This document shows positions 45,689 through 55,353 of a stretch of 64,000 nt of DNA, piece by piece (the first letter of the stretch is position 1; every line of letters begins with the position of its first letter). This stretch comes from Paraglaciecola mesophila KMM 241. Its GTDB lineage: Bacteria; Pseudomonadota; Gammaproteobacteria; Enterobacterales; Alteromonadaceae. The notes under the pieces were generated by a model. The model saw only the letters and a list, made by a program, of their open reading frames with translations. It did no database searches and was not told where the DNA came from. Both the position numbers and the translations under genes were made by a program. The stretch lies in NCBI RefSeq assembly GCF_000315015.1, contig NZ_BAEP01000056.1:1-64000 (forward strand), in the 5' to 3' direction.

Positions 45689-47134
45689 TTACTTAAGCGC
45701 TGCTAAAAAACCTTTAAATTGCTCCTTGGTGCGCATAACAGATGCTTTGTGCTCTACAATAGGTAATACATAGCCTATTCGTTGAACGTCACAGTGTTTA
45801 CTGGGTTCATGTATTTGCTTAGCACTCAGATGTTCCAGTTGAGGGAGCCACGTTTTAATAAACTCGCCTTTAGGGTCAAATCGTTCACTTTGCGTCGTTG
45901 GGTTGAAAATTCGAAAATAAGGCGCTGCGTCAGTGCCTACAGATGCACTCCACTGCCAGCCGCCATTATTCGAGGCGTAATCCCCGTCAATCAACTGGCT
46001 CATAAAGTAATCTTCCGCCCACTGCCAAGGTAACAAAAGGTGCTTACAGTAAAAGCTCGCTACTATCATCCGCAATCGATTATGCATCCAACCAGTTTCT
46101 CGCAAAGCGTTCATTGCTGCATCGACTATCGGGTACCCTGTTTTGCCTGCTTTCCATGCATCGAAGTGGTGTTGGTTACTTTCCCATTTAAAGTGTTGAT
46201 AATGCTTTTGAAAAGGTAACCCACGGCTGACATGGGGGAAGTGATACATTACGTAGCGATAGAAATCCCGCCAAGCAATTTCTTTTACCCAAGTGTAGGC
46301 GCCATGATCTGGTGACAACGCATCATCTCCGTACTCTTGTAATACATGGAATAAACATTGCGCTGGACTCAGGGCCCCAATAGAAAGATAAGGGGATACC
46401 TTACTGGTACCCTCTACTGACGGAATATCTCGATTTTTCGGGTAAGCTGGGGCAAATTCGATGATAAATGCATTCATCTTTTTGGTTATTTGAGCCGCGG
46501 TGGTTGGCCAATTGGTTGAAAACTGCTCACTGATTTCCATCTCGTCTGTTTTCAATAATGAATCTATTGGGATACTGTCGTTTGCTGATTTTCTCAGGCC
46601 AGTATCACTGGCTTTATGATTATCCGGCACACCAGGTAATTGCTGTAAGGTCTTGTCTAACCAACGCTTAAAATATGGCGTGAAAACTTTATACGGCTCA
46701 TTTTTAAGGTTCATTATTTCAGTAGGCTTCACTAAACAAGTATCGTGAAACATGGCGAGTGGGATATTAATCTCTTTAAGAATATTCTTAACCGCCAAGT
46801 CACGCTGGCGTTCATCCCATTCATATTCGGCATTGCAATACACATGAGTGACGCCATTAGTAGTGCAAATGTCCTTAAGGCGCTCGGGAAGCGCTTGGTA
46901 AAGACTCCCCTCAATGATCTGCAATTCTATGTTCCGTTCGGCCAACTCCTTTTGCAGATTCGCTAAACGCTGATATATGAGGGCTACCTTACAGCTGGAC
47001 AGATTATAAGTGTCCCATTGCTCCTTGGTGATAAAATAAACCGCCGTCACGCTATCGTGGTTTACGACAGCATAATCTATCGCGCTATTCCACTTACTTC
47101 TTAAATCAGTTCTTAACCAAACTAGTGCGCTCAC
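45689..47134 (-). CDS. phrB: Deoxyribodipyrimidine photolyase
   Basis: 481-residue class I CPD photolyase repairing UV-induced pyrimidine dimers with light. N-terminal antenna domain MSALVWLRTDLRSKWNSAIDYAV; the C-terminal FAD domain has TSKVSPYLSIGALSPAQ, EIAWRDFYRYVMYHFP, TGYPIVDAAMNALRETGWMHNRLRMI, and the DNA-binding NNGGWQWSASVGTDAAPYFRIFNP block followed by SERFDPKGEF. All FAD and dimer contacts appear intact. Length is normal. Fits a surface-water organism. Confidence 0.94.
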   Translation of the reverse strand: MSALVWLRTDLRSKWNSAIDYAVVNHDSVTAVYFITKEQWDTYNLSSCKVALIYQRLANLQKELAERNIELQIIEGSLYQALPERLKDICTTNGVTHVYCNAEYEWDERQRDLAVKNILKEINIPLAMFHDTCLVKPTEIMNLKNEPYKVFTPYFKRWLDKTLQQLPGVPDNHKASDTGLRKSANDSIPIDSLLKTDEMEISEQFSTNWPTTAAQITKKMNAFIIEFAPAYPKNRDIPSVEGTSKVSPYLSIGALSPAQCLFHVLQEYGDDALSPDHGAYTWVKEIAWRDFYRYVMYHFPHVSRGLPFQKHYQHFKWESNQHHFDAWKAGKTGYPIVDAAMNALRETGWMHNRLRMIVASFYCKHLLLPWQWAEDYFMSQLIDGDYASNNGGWQWSASVGTDAAPYFRIFNPTTQSERFDPKGEFIKTWLPQLEHLSAKQIHEPSKHCDVQRIGYVLPIVEHKASVMRTKEQFKGFLAALK

Positions 47135-47305
47135 GTACGTCCCTTTTTAATTCAAATGTAAACATGTGTCTGGCGAATATACGAAACTTGACTAAAACAC
47201 GATCACTTGAAATAGCAGAATTCTGCTAATGTAACCAAATCACTATATTTTCCGTCACATCATCCAAACGATTTGAGTGAAATATGCTCGCAAAAAAGTG
47301 CAAAA

Positions 47306-47341
47306 AAAAACCTTGTTACGAATTATCGTAACAAGGTTTTT
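47306..47341. terminator. Strong bidirectional terminator downstream of the TonB receptor
   Basis: AAAAACCTTGTTACG (47306-47320) and CGTAACAAGGTTTTT (47327-47341) form a perfect 15-bp stem, loop 6. Confidence 0.9.
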
Positions 47342-47358
47342 AAAGGTCACCGATTATT

Positions 47359-49968
47359 TTAGAAGTTGTACTTCGCTTTAACGTAGTAGAAACCGCCATT
47401 GTAATCGAATGGACCATTTTCATAAAAACGGCCGCCAACTGCTGCAAATGAGCTTGCAGGCAATTCTTGGGCTTCAGTATCAAACAAATTACTCGCCCCT
47501 GCAGACAAGGTGATTTGGTCAGTTACAAAGTAGCTTACTTCAGCATCTACTGTAGCACTGCTGCCAGCGTCTTCATTCCAACCACCTGGTTCAGCATCAT
47601 CAGCGTGTACCGCGAAGTATTCACCGAAGTAGTTGACCCGAATAAAGGCGCTAACAGTATCCCAGCTTTGCGATACGGTGAATGTCGCTCTGTGATGAGG
47701 AATGCCCTCTTCAAGCAGTTTAACCTTACCTGCACTTGTGGTATCTGGATTGAATTTCTCTACTTCAGTTTCATTCCAGTTGTAGGCTAATGAAAACTTG
47801 GTATCGCCTGATTCGAAGATAGGATGCGTATAGTTAGCCACTAAATCTAACCCTTGGGTTTTAGTATCAAAATCATTGGCGAAATACGTAACAGCAGAAA
47901 TAAGCTCAGGATTTTGTACACCTAGTGTTCTCAGTTCTTCGTAGTCATCTGGGTTTACGTCAATTTGGCTAGATTGGGCAATACGATCATCAACCGTGAT
48001 GCTGTACAAATCCGCACTGATAAAGAAGTCGCCACTTTGATAAACCGCACCGATAGCGAAGCTTTGTGAGTCTTCTGGTGTTAACTCTTTACCGCCATAA
48101 AACGCTGATAATGTATCAGTCGGTGGCGCCAAGAAGCTTTGAATCAAATCACCGCCAACGATAGACGTTTGTGTATTGACCACATTCGCTTGGCCTACAG
48201 TAGGAGCCCGAAAACCAGTGCTGGTTGAAGCACGCAAAGAAAGCTCATCAGTGACGGAATACTGCGCCGTCAACTTATAGTTAGTGGTATCGCCAAAGGT
48301 CGTAAAGTCCTCATAACGAACCGCCGCGCCGAGCAATAAGTCTTCGGTAATATACGCTTCAACATCTACATACGCTGCTACACTGCGACGGGTATTAGTG
48401 CCTTGAGATTCGGGACCGAAACCTTTGAAGCCATGTGAGCCAATATTGAATCCTTGTGATGCATAATCACCAGCTTTCCAAGAGGCCTCTTCACCCGCAA
48501 CAATTTCAAATGACTCTTCACGCCATTCAAGACCACCTGCAACGTTTAACGAATCAATACCGTCTACGTCAACTTGCTTCGACAAGTCAAGGTTAAACAT
48601 TTTCTCTAACTGAATGTACTTACCGGTATCAAATTCCGTTGGGGTGTCTAATCCCAATGAAGGATTAAGTGTGTTTGTCAGGTTAAACGATGATTCACTT
48701 CGACCGACAGAGCCACTTAAATCGAAGAGCGCGCCTGATAAGAAACCACTTTTCAATTCGCCTTCAACGCCAATAACCAATGAGGTATCAGTGATGTTTC
48801 CGCCAAACGCGGGTGTATACCCGCCAGGAAAAATTTGATTCATTGAGAAACAATTAGGATCGGCAGCCATCTGTTGATATGCCGCAGTATCTAACACATT
48901 TCCGTCAACAACCGTTCCGTCAGCTAGCGTCACTTTAGGAATAGCAACTGTTGCACAAGAGCGCTCTTCCCCTGCGGCCTCGCCAACATCACCTACTAAT
49001 AGCGTTTCCCCACCATCATTTGAATAGACTTGACCACGGTTATGGGGGTTTCGGTAGTAAAAACCGCCGATGATATCGCGCTCGGAATAGTTACCGAACA
49101 TGTAGAATTTCTTGTCATCGCCAAGATCAAGCCCTACGTTACCAAATAGGCTAATGTCGTCGTTGATCTCTGGGTTACCCCAAATTTGTGCAGGATCACC
49201 AACAGCAGTATTACCTTGAGCAATTAGATTAGCCGCATCGGGGCGCTGTACGCTACGACTGGTTGCGTCGGCATTTTTAAGCTGAAAACTTAGGTTAGCG
49301 TAACCATCTTTAGTGAACGGTAAACCAACATTACCTTCTACAGTGGTTGTTGCACCGTCACCTTCATAATACTCGCCGCGTTTAACGGATAAAGAACCGC
49401 CGTCAGCGTCATCCTTTAAAACAAAGTTCATTACACCCGCTATCGCATCAGAGCCATACTGAGCAGCTGCGCCGTCGCGTAATACTTCGACTTGTTTTAA
49501 CGCTGAACTAGGAATAACCGAAATATCTGGACCTTGAGCACCATCATTGATGCCACCGCCTTGAAAAGCGATAACCGAAGCACGGTGACGGCGCTTACCG
49601 TTAACCAATACGAGGGTACTGTCTGAAGACAGACCACGTAAGTTAACTGGGCGAATGAGGGTCGCAGCATCAGAAATGGGTTGAGCGCGAGCAGTAAACG
49701 ACGGAACCGTACTTACTAGCATATCTAGCATATCTGTGGATGCTGATTTACCGAGCTCATCCCCGCCTATGATATCGATAGGCACTGGAGAATCTGCAAC
49801 TGAACGAGGGGCTGAGCGGCTTCCTACCACCGCTATTTTTTCTACATCCGCACTATCGTCTTTTACTTGTTGAGCGTATACAGGACTTATTGCGGTGACC
49901 GCAACCGCCGTCGATGTAGCAATAACGTAGCGAATACTTTTCGTTAATTTGTTTAATGACGTGTTCAT
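47359..49968 (-). CDS. TonB-dependent outer-membrane receptor
   Basis: 869-residue outer-membrane transporter. Signal peptide residues 1-32 (cleavage near VYA-QQ), then a TonB-box-like EKIAVVGSR. Plug domain about 55-185: VNLRGLSSDSTLVLVNGKRRHR, VIPSSALKQVEVLRDGAAAQYGSDAIAGVMNFVLK. A large beta-barrel follows, ending in the outer-membrane signature YVKAKYNF with terminal Phe. It is most like the IroN/CirA-type and oligosaccharide-linked receptors expanded in Alteromonadales; the ligand cannot be read. No SusD, no TonB/ExbBD nearby. An array of palindromes 95-150 bp upstream suggests strong specific regulation. Confidence 0.93.
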   Translation of the reverse strand: MNTSLNKLTKSIRYVIATSTAVAVTAISPVYAQQVKDDSADVEKIAVVGSRSAPRSVADSPVPIDIIGGDELGKSASTDMLDMLVSTVPSFTARAQPISDAATLIRPVNLRGLSSDSTLVLVNGKRRHRASVIAFQGGGINDGAQGPDISVIPSSALKQVEVLRDGAAAQYGSDAIAGVMNFVLKDDADGGSLSVKRGEYYEGDGATTTVEGNVGLPFTKDGYANLSFQLKNADATSRSVQRPDAANLIAQGNTAVGDPAQIWGNPEINDDISLFGNVGLDLGDDKKFYMFGNYSERDIIGGFYYRNPHNRGQVYSNDGGETLLVGDVGEAAGEERSCATVAIPKVTLADGTVVDGNVLDTAAYQQMAADPNCFSMNQIFPGGYTPAFGGNITDTSLVIGVEGELKSGFLSGALFDLSGSVGRSESSFNLTNTLNPSLGLDTPTEFDTGKYIQLEKMFNLDLSKQVDVDGIDSLNVAGGLEWREESFEIVAGEEASWKAGDYASQGFNIGSHGFKGFGPESQGTNTRRSVAAYVDVEAYITEDLLLGAAVRYEDFTTFGDTTNYKLTAQYSVTDELSLRASTSTGFRAPTVGQANVVNTQTSIVGGDLIQSFLAPPTDTLSAFYGGKELTPEDSQSFAIGAVYQSGDFFISADLYSITVDDRIAQSSQIDVNPDDYEELRTLGVQNPELISAVTYFANDFDTKTQGLDLVANYTHPIFESGDTKFSLAYNWNETEVEKFNPDTTSAGKVKLLEEGIPHHRATFTVSQSWDTVSAFIRVNYFGEYFAVHADDAEPGGWNEDAGSSATVDAEVSYFVTDQITLSAGASNLFDTEAQELPASSFAAVGGRFYENGPFDYNGGFYYVKAKYNF

Positions 49969-50151
49969 TTAATTTCCAACTTTATTTGTTTTTTAATTAT
50001 GCATGCACGTTTTTATTGTTATTTTTCAGTGTGAACTGATTTGCGTTGCACGGTTGATAACTCAGTAGAAACTGTCCGGTTTGTATTGAATTACTTATTA
50101 TTTATAACGATAAAAAGTTGAACTTACAAACAGATTAAATGGTCGAATAGA

Positions 50152-50199
50152 GTTAGCTGTCACTAACAGTGATATACACTGTTAAATTATATTTAACAG
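50152..50199. promoter_or_regulatory. Array of overlapping palindromes upstream of the TonB receptor
   Basis: TAACAGTG (50164-50171) and CACTGTTA (50177-50184) are inverted around 5 bp. CTGTTAAA (50179-50186) and TTTAACAG (50192-50199) form a second palindrome, again with 5-bp spacer, overlapping the first. CTGT/ACAG (50157-50160, 50166-50169) and GTTAG/CTAAC (50152-50156, 50163-50167) add a third, shorter one. TAACAG/CTGTTA boxes recur every 15 bp in alternating orientation. Confidence 0.7.
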
Positions 50200-50272
50200 C
50201 CCAGTAAAGCGGTTATTTTGATTTAAACGATATATTATATAGATAAAAATTGCACAGTTAGTTTTTTCAGAC

Positions 50273-50299
50273 AAAAAAATACCGGCATTAAACCGGTAT
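50273..50299 (-). terminator. Intrinsic terminator after sohB
   Basis: ATACCGG (50279-50285) pairs with CCGGTAT (50293-50299), loop 7; on the minus strand a run of seven T follows. Confidence 0.88.
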
Positions 50300-50332
50300 C
50301 TTTAAGCAAAAATTAATCGTAAGTCTAATTGC

Positions 50333-51367
50333 CTATTTGGCAATAACTTGGGTTTTACTCCATACCTTAATCAACGACTGCACCACGCCTTTGGTTACAG
50401 ATATGCCAAATTTTTCAGCGAGATTCTTTTTGACAGAATATTTGACTGAATAAATTTTCTTATCGTTATTCGCGTTGAGTAAAAAGTCATCAGATGTTTG
50501 TATTGTATCAACCAATCCAAGGTCTAAGGCTTTACTGCCGTACCAATATTCACCCGTAGCGACCTTATCAATAGCTAACGCTGGTCTGTGCTCTTGCACA
50601 AAGCCTTTGAACATTTGATGTACGTCTTCCAATTCATCGCGGAACTTTTCACGTCCTTCATCATTGTTTTCGCCAAACATGGTCAACGTGCGCTTAAATT
50701 GCCCGGCTGTATGTTGCTCAAACTCAATATCGTTTTTCTTCAATAATTTATTAAAGTTGGGGATTTGTGCAATAACACCAATAGAGCCGATAATGGCAAA
50801 TTTTGCGGCCAATACATTATCTGCAACACAGGCCATCATATAACCACCACTTGCCGCGACTTTATCAACCGCAACCGTCAAGGGGATGTCCTTGTCTTTT
50901 AGGCGTTGTAACTGCGATGCTGCAAGTCCATAGCCATGCACAACCCCACCACCGCTTTCAAGTCGAACGAGCACCTCATCTTTAGGCTTGGCAATGCAAA
51001 TGATGGCGGTTACTTCTTCCCTTAAGTTATCGACTTCGTGGGCATCCATAGAGCCATTAAAGTCAATCACATAAAGATTACCTTTTTCATCGTTGTCGCC
51101 TTTGTGCTTTGCCTCTTTCTTAGCGGCCTTGTCCGCTTTTTTCTGCTCTTTGTTTTTCTTCTTTAACTCGTCTTTACTGCAAATTAAATGATTAACATTA
51201 TCTTTGATGTCATCTAAGCGCTCTGAAATCGAGTCTATTTCAAGGTTTCCCTTAGGTTGTTTCTGTTTACTGATCAACCCTACTACGCCTCCAACGACGA
51301 GTAATATAGCGATTACAATGGTCACTGCTTTGGCTATAAATAAGCCGTACTCATACAAAAATTCCAA
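50333..51367 (-). CDS. sohB: SohB-like inner-membrane serine protease (S49)
   Basis: 344-residue S49 peptidase of the SohB type. N-terminal membrane anchor at residues 10-32 (LFIAKAVTIVIAILLVVGGVVGL), then a charged Lys/Glu-rich linker (KKNKEQKKADKAAKK), then the protease domain in the periplasm: VIDFNGSMDAHEVDNLREEVTAI, VRLESGGGVVHGYGLAASQL, nucleophile Ser in KVAASGGYMMACVADNV and general-base Lys further on in TAGQFKRTLTMFGEN. Matches SohB in size and order. Lies between the VolA-like lipase gene and a terminator. Confidence 0.92.
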   Translation of the reverse strand: MEFLYEYGLFIAKAVTIVIAILLVVGGVVGLISKQKQPKGNLEIDSISERLDDIKDNVNHLICSKDELKKKNKEQKKADKAAKKEAKHKGDNDEKGNLYVIDFNGSMDAHEVDNLREEVTAIICIAKPKDEVLVRLESGGGVVHGYGLAASQLQRLKDKDIPLTVAVDKVAASGGYMMACVADNVLAAKFAIIGSIGVIAQIPNFNKLLKKNDIEFEQHTAGQFKRTLTMFGENNDEGREKFRDELEDVHQMFKGFVQEHRPALAIDKVATGEYWYGSKALDLGLVDTIQTSDDFLLNANNDKKIYSVKYSVKKNLAEKFGISVTKGVVQSLIKVWSKTQVIAK

Positions 51368-51422
51368 TTCTGTTTACTCCTTAATAACTGACTTAAGCGA
51401 TATTGGGACTAAATCGCAAAAA

Positions 51423-51447
51423 AAAAGCTAGGCGAGGCCTAGCTTTT
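51423..51447. terminator. Terminator between sohB and the lipase gene
   Basis: AAAAGCTAGGC (51423-51433) and GCCTAGCTTTT (51437-51447) form an 11-bp perfect stem with loop GAG. Upstream of it on the plus strand is a run of A, giving the T run on the minus strand for the lipase gene. Confidence 0.9.
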
Positions 51448-51463
51448 ATCTTTAAGTAAAGAA

Positions 51464-54082
51464 TTAGTTCGCCACAACAGACTCATCTGAAATAACAATA
51501 TCTGTTCCTTCAGAAGTGAAGTAATTGACTGCTTGATTCTGCATCTCTGCTGTAGCAGCAACACTCGGTGTTGGCACAAACAAAGATTGGTGAGCCCCAG
51601 CTGAGAAATACACTACGCCGTTTTGTGTTGCATCACCTTGTATTGTAGCCGACACCTGCTCCAATCCCATCACTTGAGACAATGGAATACCACCAGATAA
51701 TGGCAACGAAGTTACGACAGGGTTAACCTGATCTGTTAACGCCGTTGTACCGTCATCATTCACTCCACCACCGACAACGAGTTGCATTAACGTAGGTGTA
51801 TTGCCCGCCATTTGTTGTGCATAATTAATCGGGTCGCCTGCATCTAATATTGTCTGCGCCGCAAACACAAACTGACTGAAAGTAGCATCAATCTCTGCTT
51901 TAGGTGCATCTTCTAATGCACCATAAAATGCGCTAAAGGCAGGGCGAATAGCCGCTTCTGCGGTAAGTCCGTTGGCAGCCGCATATTGGCCTAAAAAGGC
52001 GACAAAGTCCTCTGATGAAGCAGCTAATAAAGAGCCTTTAATCAGTGGCCCAAAGTCAGGTGATTCGAATAAAAAGTTTGCCACCCCGCCTGATGGCACG
52101 TTCAACACGGCGGTATCGACATTGTACATATCGCTAAAGGGAGCGAAATCACCCTCGAACGGCGTATTCGCGTTAGCGAGTGTGTTCATACCCGAAATTG
52201 AACCTAAGCTTTGTGAGATGAAATGAACTTTAGATGTATCAACATCCACCATCCCTGACGCATCATTTATGGCATTTAACGCTAGCCGTAAACCTAAGGT
52301 ATCAGTCCCGCTTTGACGTAAATTATCACGAGCAGTAATTAAACTCGCAAGGTTCATGTAATCCGTAGGCGAATTGGTAGACGCATTTACGTTCGTTCCA
52401 TCGGCTAAGGAAAAACCACGTGCACCGTGTAATGGGTGATCAATAGCAACTGTTGCAAAGCCTGCAAGTGAAAACGCGGCTGCTACGACCAAGGCATTCT
52501 CTTTTTGACCGGTAATACCGTGCTGAACGATAATGACGGGCCAACCATCTTCGGGTTTCGTCGGTACTTCAATAACACCACCGGTTGCCGCCGAAAGCAT
52601 GGCAATCACTGATTCATCAGGTACGGTAAACTGCACGCCTAGCGTCTCAGTACCCGCTTCGTTAAATGGTGTTGACTCATCATCTTCGTTCGTTCCTTGT
52701 GCCATAGGCAAAGGATTGAACTTGGTCAGATTGCGTGGGTCGTCTATACCTAAAGACGATAAATCCAAATCACGCAGTTGTCCTTGGGATGCAACTTGGC
52801 ACAGCTCATCATTTGGTCCAACGGCCCCTGCTTGAATTAAAGAGGTAACAGTTTCTGCGCCCATTAATTGCAATGTAGCGCCACTGGTACACATTGCACG
52901 CCACCAGTCACCTAACGGATTAGTGGTGCTCAAATAATAAGGTAATTTCACCTCGCCTTCGATGCGCGTGGCTGCACAGAAAGGGCCGGCTGTTGCAAAT
53001 GTTTTCGTGGCCACCTCGTTTAAAGCAGAGCTGGTATCCATAATATTCGTTACAAGACCTGCGCAGGTGTTTAAACCAACAGCTGTCAGTTGCGCTAACT
53101 CGGCTTCAGAAAGCAATGCTGGAGCCAAGACGTCAAATGCTTTTGTAATGCCTTCAGCCGATACATTTAATTGAGGTAAATAATCACGAGCAACCGTTGC
53201 GGCAGTAGCGACATCGCCGCCTGTCGCGGCCATAGTCGCGCCAAATGCAGTAGCATAACCGGCAATTTGCAGGTTTTTAATAGAATCCATCACGGTGCCA
53301 GCAGAGACTGTTGAAAAATACGCCGCATAAGAAATCGCTTCGCGTTCTATGCCTGAGGGGATCACCACATCCACTAAACTATTAACTAAAGTTTGCAATT
53401 GCAGCTGTTCTTCGGTGGCAAGGGGCAAAGTATTGATGTCTTGACGAGCGAGCTCCCACGAACTTGACCCTTTAACGCTCTTTCCATCGGTATCAAGCAA
53501 AGCATCAGTTACCACTAGCATATGGCCTTGACTAGACGCCAATGGCTTAAGAGGTATAACAGCAATTGAACCTGAGCCTTCATTCGTATAAGAAGCAATA
53601 AAGTCTACTCCGTACACAAGCTCTTCACCGAGTTCACATGGCACACCCGGCGCTGCAGCTACTGCGGCAATGGCCTGACACGTTGCCGAAGTGCCTTCTA
53701 AGGCTTGGGTGGCTTTGAAGAGTTTTATGGATGCGCCGTTAACGCTGCTTGCGTCTATATCAAGTCCTGTAGGTAGGGTTACTCTGATTGAGAATGGATT
53801 TTGAGTTGACCATCCATCTAACGCGCTTAATGCGTGCTCTGGGTTGCCCCCATCAAATACAGCATCACCTTCAGTATTTAATGTAAAGTCGAAAAAGTTA
53901 CCACTTGGCAACATTAACAAATCGTTGGGTAAATTGAGATCGCTGTTGGCGGGGTCAAACACCACCCTAGCGAATGGTTTTTCAACAGGGGTATTGGTCT
54001 CTATATCTGCTACGGAGTCTCCATTACAGCCTGTAAGTCCCAGCACAGCTGCGATACTCGCACTAAGCAAAAGTTTATTCAT
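51464..54082 (-). CDS. VolA/Pla-1-family surface lipase lipoprotein
   Basis: 872-residue predicted lipoprotein: signal MNKLLLSASIAAVLG with lipobox LTGC, Cys19. The long N-terminal half has a beta-sandwich-like section (FARVVFDPANSDLNLPNDLL) as in VolA and Pla-1 lipases. The alpha/beta hydrolase part begins at about residue 530 (WPVIIVQHGITGQKENAL). The putative nucleophile Ser625 lies in HFISQSLGSISG, where the first Gly of GxSxG is Ser. A late His in AHQSLFVPTP could complete the triad. VolA acts as a surface lysophospholipase that helps acquire fatty acids. Good N-terminal evidence for this group; activity is inferred. Confidence 0.85.
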   Translation of the reverse strand: MNKLLLSASIAAVLGLTGCNGDSVADIETNTPVEKPFARVVFDPANSDLNLPNDLLMLPSGNFFDFTLNTEGDAVFDGGNPEHALSALDGWSTQNPFSIRVTLPTGLDIDASSVNGASIKLFKATQALEGTSATCQAIAAVAAAPGVPCELGEELVYGVDFIASYTNEGSGSIAVIPLKPLASSQGHMLVVTDALLDTDGKSVKGSSSWELARQDINTLPLATEEQLQLQTLVNSLVDVVIPSGIEREAISYAAYFSTVSAGTVMDSIKNLQIAGYATAFGATMAATGGDVATAATVARDYLPQLNVSAEGITKAFDVLAPALLSEAELAQLTAVGLNTCAGLVTNIMDTSSALNEVATKTFATAGPFCAATRIEGEVKLPYYLSTTNPLGDWWRAMCTSGATLQLMGAETVTSLIQAGAVGPNDELCQVASQGQLRDLDLSSLGIDDPRNLTKFNPLPMAQGTNEDDESTPFNEAGTETLGVQFTVPDESVIAMLSAATGGVIEVPTKPEDGWPVIIVQHGITGQKENALVVAAAFSLAGFATVAIDHPLHGARGFSLADGTNVNASTNSPTDYMNLASLITARDNLRQSGTDTLGLRLALNAINDASGMVDVDTSKVHFISQSLGSISGMNTLANANTPFEGDFAPFSDMYNVDTAVLNVPSGGVANFLFESPDFGPLIKGSLLAASSEDFVAFLGQYAAANGLTAEAAIRPAFSAFYGALEDAPKAEIDATFSQFVFAAQTILDAGDPINYAQQMAGNTPTLMQLVVGGGVNDDGTTALTDQVNPVVTSLPLSGGIPLSQVMGLEQVSATIQGDATQNGVVYFSAGAHQSLFVPTPSVAATAEMQNQAVNYFTSEGTDIVISDESVVAN

Positions 54083-54260
54083 TGTATTTCCCTACCTCTT
54101 TATTATTCAATTGGCTTTGCATGTTCTAGGAATCAATTAGACCTATGCCCATCTATCAACAGTATAAATAACACGTTAGACCAGTTGCTCCCTGGCCCAT
54201 CTTATGTAGTTTGGTATTGATTTGCAAAGGTTTGTTAATCACTTGTAACGTAAAACAATC

Positions 54261-54276
54261 TAGTCTTCCAAGACTA
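54261..54276. promoter_or_regulatory. Palindrome between the lipase gene and yciK
   Basis: TAGTCTT-CC-AAGACTA has perfect 7-bp arms and lies 65 bp before yciK and 179 bp before the lipase gene. Operator-like; factor unknown. Confidence 0.45.
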
Positions 54277-54340
54277 ATTCGGTAGGATATTTTCACATCT
54301 AAATGATAAAATCAGCAAAATTTACTTGAATTAGACATAT

Positions 54341-55084
54341 ATGTTCGATTTTCAACCAATATCAGGTTTATTAGCCTCAAAAACCATTCTCGTGACGGGT
54401 GCTGGCGACGGCATAGGTAAAGAAGCAGCCCTACAATTCGCAAAGTACGGCGCTACTGTAATCCTGTTAGGCAAAACAGTCAGTAAGCTCGAAGCGGTAT
54501 ACGATAAAATAGTCAAAAATGGAGGCCCGGAGCCGGCCATTATTCCTCTGGATTTACAGGGTGCAACAGCGCAACATTATCGCGATATGGCTAACACCAT
54601 TGATACTCAGTTTCCTAGCCTGGACGGCGTTTTACATAATGCTAGCTTGCTGGGACACTTAGAGCCTTTGCAGCAGATAAGTGAAGAAGACTGGAATAAA
54701 GTCATGCAGGTGAATGTGAATAGCCAGTTTTTTATGACACAGGCATTGATTCCAGTCTTAAAAAAATCAAACAATGCTTCGATCGTTTTTACCACCTCAA
54801 GTGTCGGGCTCAAAGGCCGTGCTTACTGGGGCAGCTACTCCATTTCTAAATTTGCGACCCAAGGGATGATGGAAGTCATTGCCGATGAAAATGAGAACAC
54901 ATCAATACGCGCCAATTGCATTAATCCCGGCGGAACGCGCACCAATATGCGTGCTCAGGCCTTTCCTGGCGAAGATCCAGAAACCTTAAAAACTCCGGCG
55001 GACATCATGCCGCTGTATTTGTATTTAATGAGTGATGAAAGCAAGCACGAGACTGGAAAAACCTTCCACGCACAGCCTAAATAA
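54341..55084 (+). CDS. yciK: YciK-like SDR oxidoreductase
   Basis: 247-residue classical SDR of the YciK subfamily. Rossmann TGAGDGIGKEAALQFAKYGA (about residues 19-38), GLHNASLLGHLEPLQQISEEDW (with HNAS in place of NNAG, as in YciK), active Ser in TSSVGLKGRAYWGSYSISK and catalytic Tyr/Lys in the same block. The C-terminal YLYLMSDESKHETGKTFHAQP is YciK-specific. Substrate unknown. Single gene. Confidence 0.88.
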   Translation: MFDFQPISGLLASKTILVTGAGDGIGKEAALQFAKYGATVILLGKTVSKLEAVYDKIVKNGGPEPAIIPLDLQGATAQHYRDMANTIDTQFPSLDGVLHNASLLGHLEPLQQISEEDWNKVMQVNVNSQFFMTQALIPVLKKSNNASIVFTTSSVGLKGRAYWGSYSISKFATQGMMEVIADENENTSIRANCINPGGTRTNMRAQAFPGEDPETLKTPADIMPLYLYLMSDESKHETGKTFHAQPK

Positions 55085-55132
55085 GCTGAATACTGGATAA
55101 GCCGAGCCTCTGGATAACGCTCTTTTTGTGCC

Positions 55133-55191
55133 TAGCTGCGTTGGATTGTCTAGCAATAACACGTTATTACGTACGCCAATCCGCCTTGCTA
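55133..55191. repeat. Imperfect palindromic intergenic element
   Basis: From the centre outward: AATAAC (55155-55160), AC, GTTATT (55163-55168); then GGATTG (55143-55148) against CAATCC (55177-55182); then TAGC (55133-55136) against GCTA (55188-55191), with mismatched bulges. The layout resembles dispersed intergenic palindromes of Alteromonadales. No other copy was seen in this window. Confidence 0.55.
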
Positions 55192-55353
55192 TACTCGAAA
55201 AATCTCGTCACCGAGTAAGCTTTAGAGTAAAACAACTTGGGTATAAATGCGTAAGCCATTAGTTATAGCTTTAAATCTCTTTGGAGCGACACTTCTTATC
55301 CACGACACAGGTTAAATAGCTCACTTTATTTTACTAGAGCTATCTCAGCAATC

